Shown: positions 63,549 to 64,000 of the stretch, one piece after another
Position numbering within the stretch: the first letter of the stretch is position 1
Layout of the letters: each line of letters starts with the position of its first letter
Origin: Notospermus geniculatus
Lineage: Eukaryota > Nemertea > Pilidiophora > Heteronemertea > Lineidae
Assembly (NCBI GenBank): GCA_002633025.1
Contig: NMRB01000774.1
Location: 48,619 to 112,618 of the forward strand
Direction of reading: 5' to 3'
DNA: 64,000 nt
Notes under the pieces: model-generated
Databases searched by the model: none
What the model was told of the DNA's origin: nothing
The model's input: only the letters and a program-made list of their open reading frames with translations
Program-made: the position numbers and the translations under genes

Positions 63549-64000
63549 CTGAAAACACATGACAAGGTCTGGGTGAAATACATGTAGGAGCAGTCAGCTG
63601 CGCTTATCGCCAAAAGATGGCAGCAAATGGATCAATACAATGTAAAATTCTCCTGATTGGTACTCAATCAACCACGAATGGATCCGCACGTGATGTCACT
63701 TCCTGTTTAGCCCTTATGCCGCCATATTGGATGGAAGATTTATTAGAAATTACTGAAGCGGGTTTTGTTTACATTTGGATGGTGTTTGTAAACAGAAAAT
63801 TCAGCCAATCAGAATGCACGAAAATTTTGTTTGTTGACATTCTGGAGAAGTTTGTTTACATTTTTCCCGAAAATTCGTCCCCTTTCAAATTCTATTTCTA
63901 AGTCAACTTTTTTCGCTTTTGATTCGCTTTAATGAGACCAAAAGCAAAATATTTATTGACTACTTCTAAAATCATTCCAACTTTCTGGTATATGTACTGG

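Overview
This is a eukaryotic window from a non-vertebrate animal. Genes are split by introns with GT/AG borders and regular phases, and non-coding DNA is full of short foldback elements, minisatellites, a tRNA-derived SINE and LINE fragments. The words TACATGTA and AGGCCTA are very common, a habit I associate with marine invertebrates; the species cannot be named from this sequence. Two N runs (13984-14110, 55252-55469) and four single Ns (23257, 33240, 47301, 50527) mark assembly joins. Two single Ns sit exactly between near-identical direct repeats, so part of the duplication may be unmerged haplotypes.

The dominant feature is one giant minus-strand gene, which I reconstruct from about 47839 down to 7380. 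It has a six-codon first coding exon, a glutamine-rich exon 2, a 17-nt microexon, two enormous exons (about 9.9 kb and 6.5 kb) encoding a repetitive, mostly acidic, probably disordered protein, then six small exons encoding a basic, conserved-looking C-terminal module ending at a stop at 7380. All reading phases match across the introns. As assembled the protein would be about 5,800 residues. I do not recognise the family.

The 5' half is a direct tandem duplication. Copy A (28531-36895) and copy B (37041-44307) each hold exon 2, the microexon and the start of giant exon 4. Between them lies a 145-bp LINE reverse-transcriptase fragment with a YADD motif. Copy B exon 4 is cut off at this junction. 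The copies differ by several mobile-element insertions, giving filled and empty sites within one window.

From 47840 to 60942 I find no gene I can support; it holds repeats, foldbacks, a Tc1/mariner-type MITE, a gap inside a homopolymer foldback and a 0.77-kb direct duplication. From 60943 to the right edge lies the 3' part of a calmodulin-like gene on the minus strand (four coding exons, all four EF-hand loops intact; its first exons lie beyond the window). One of its introns contains a 286-bp foldback flanked by an exact 9-bp repeat. The most unusual mobile DNA is a pair of 32-37-bp hairpins (6470-6506, 52060-52091), each flanked by its own exact 7-bp direct repeat.
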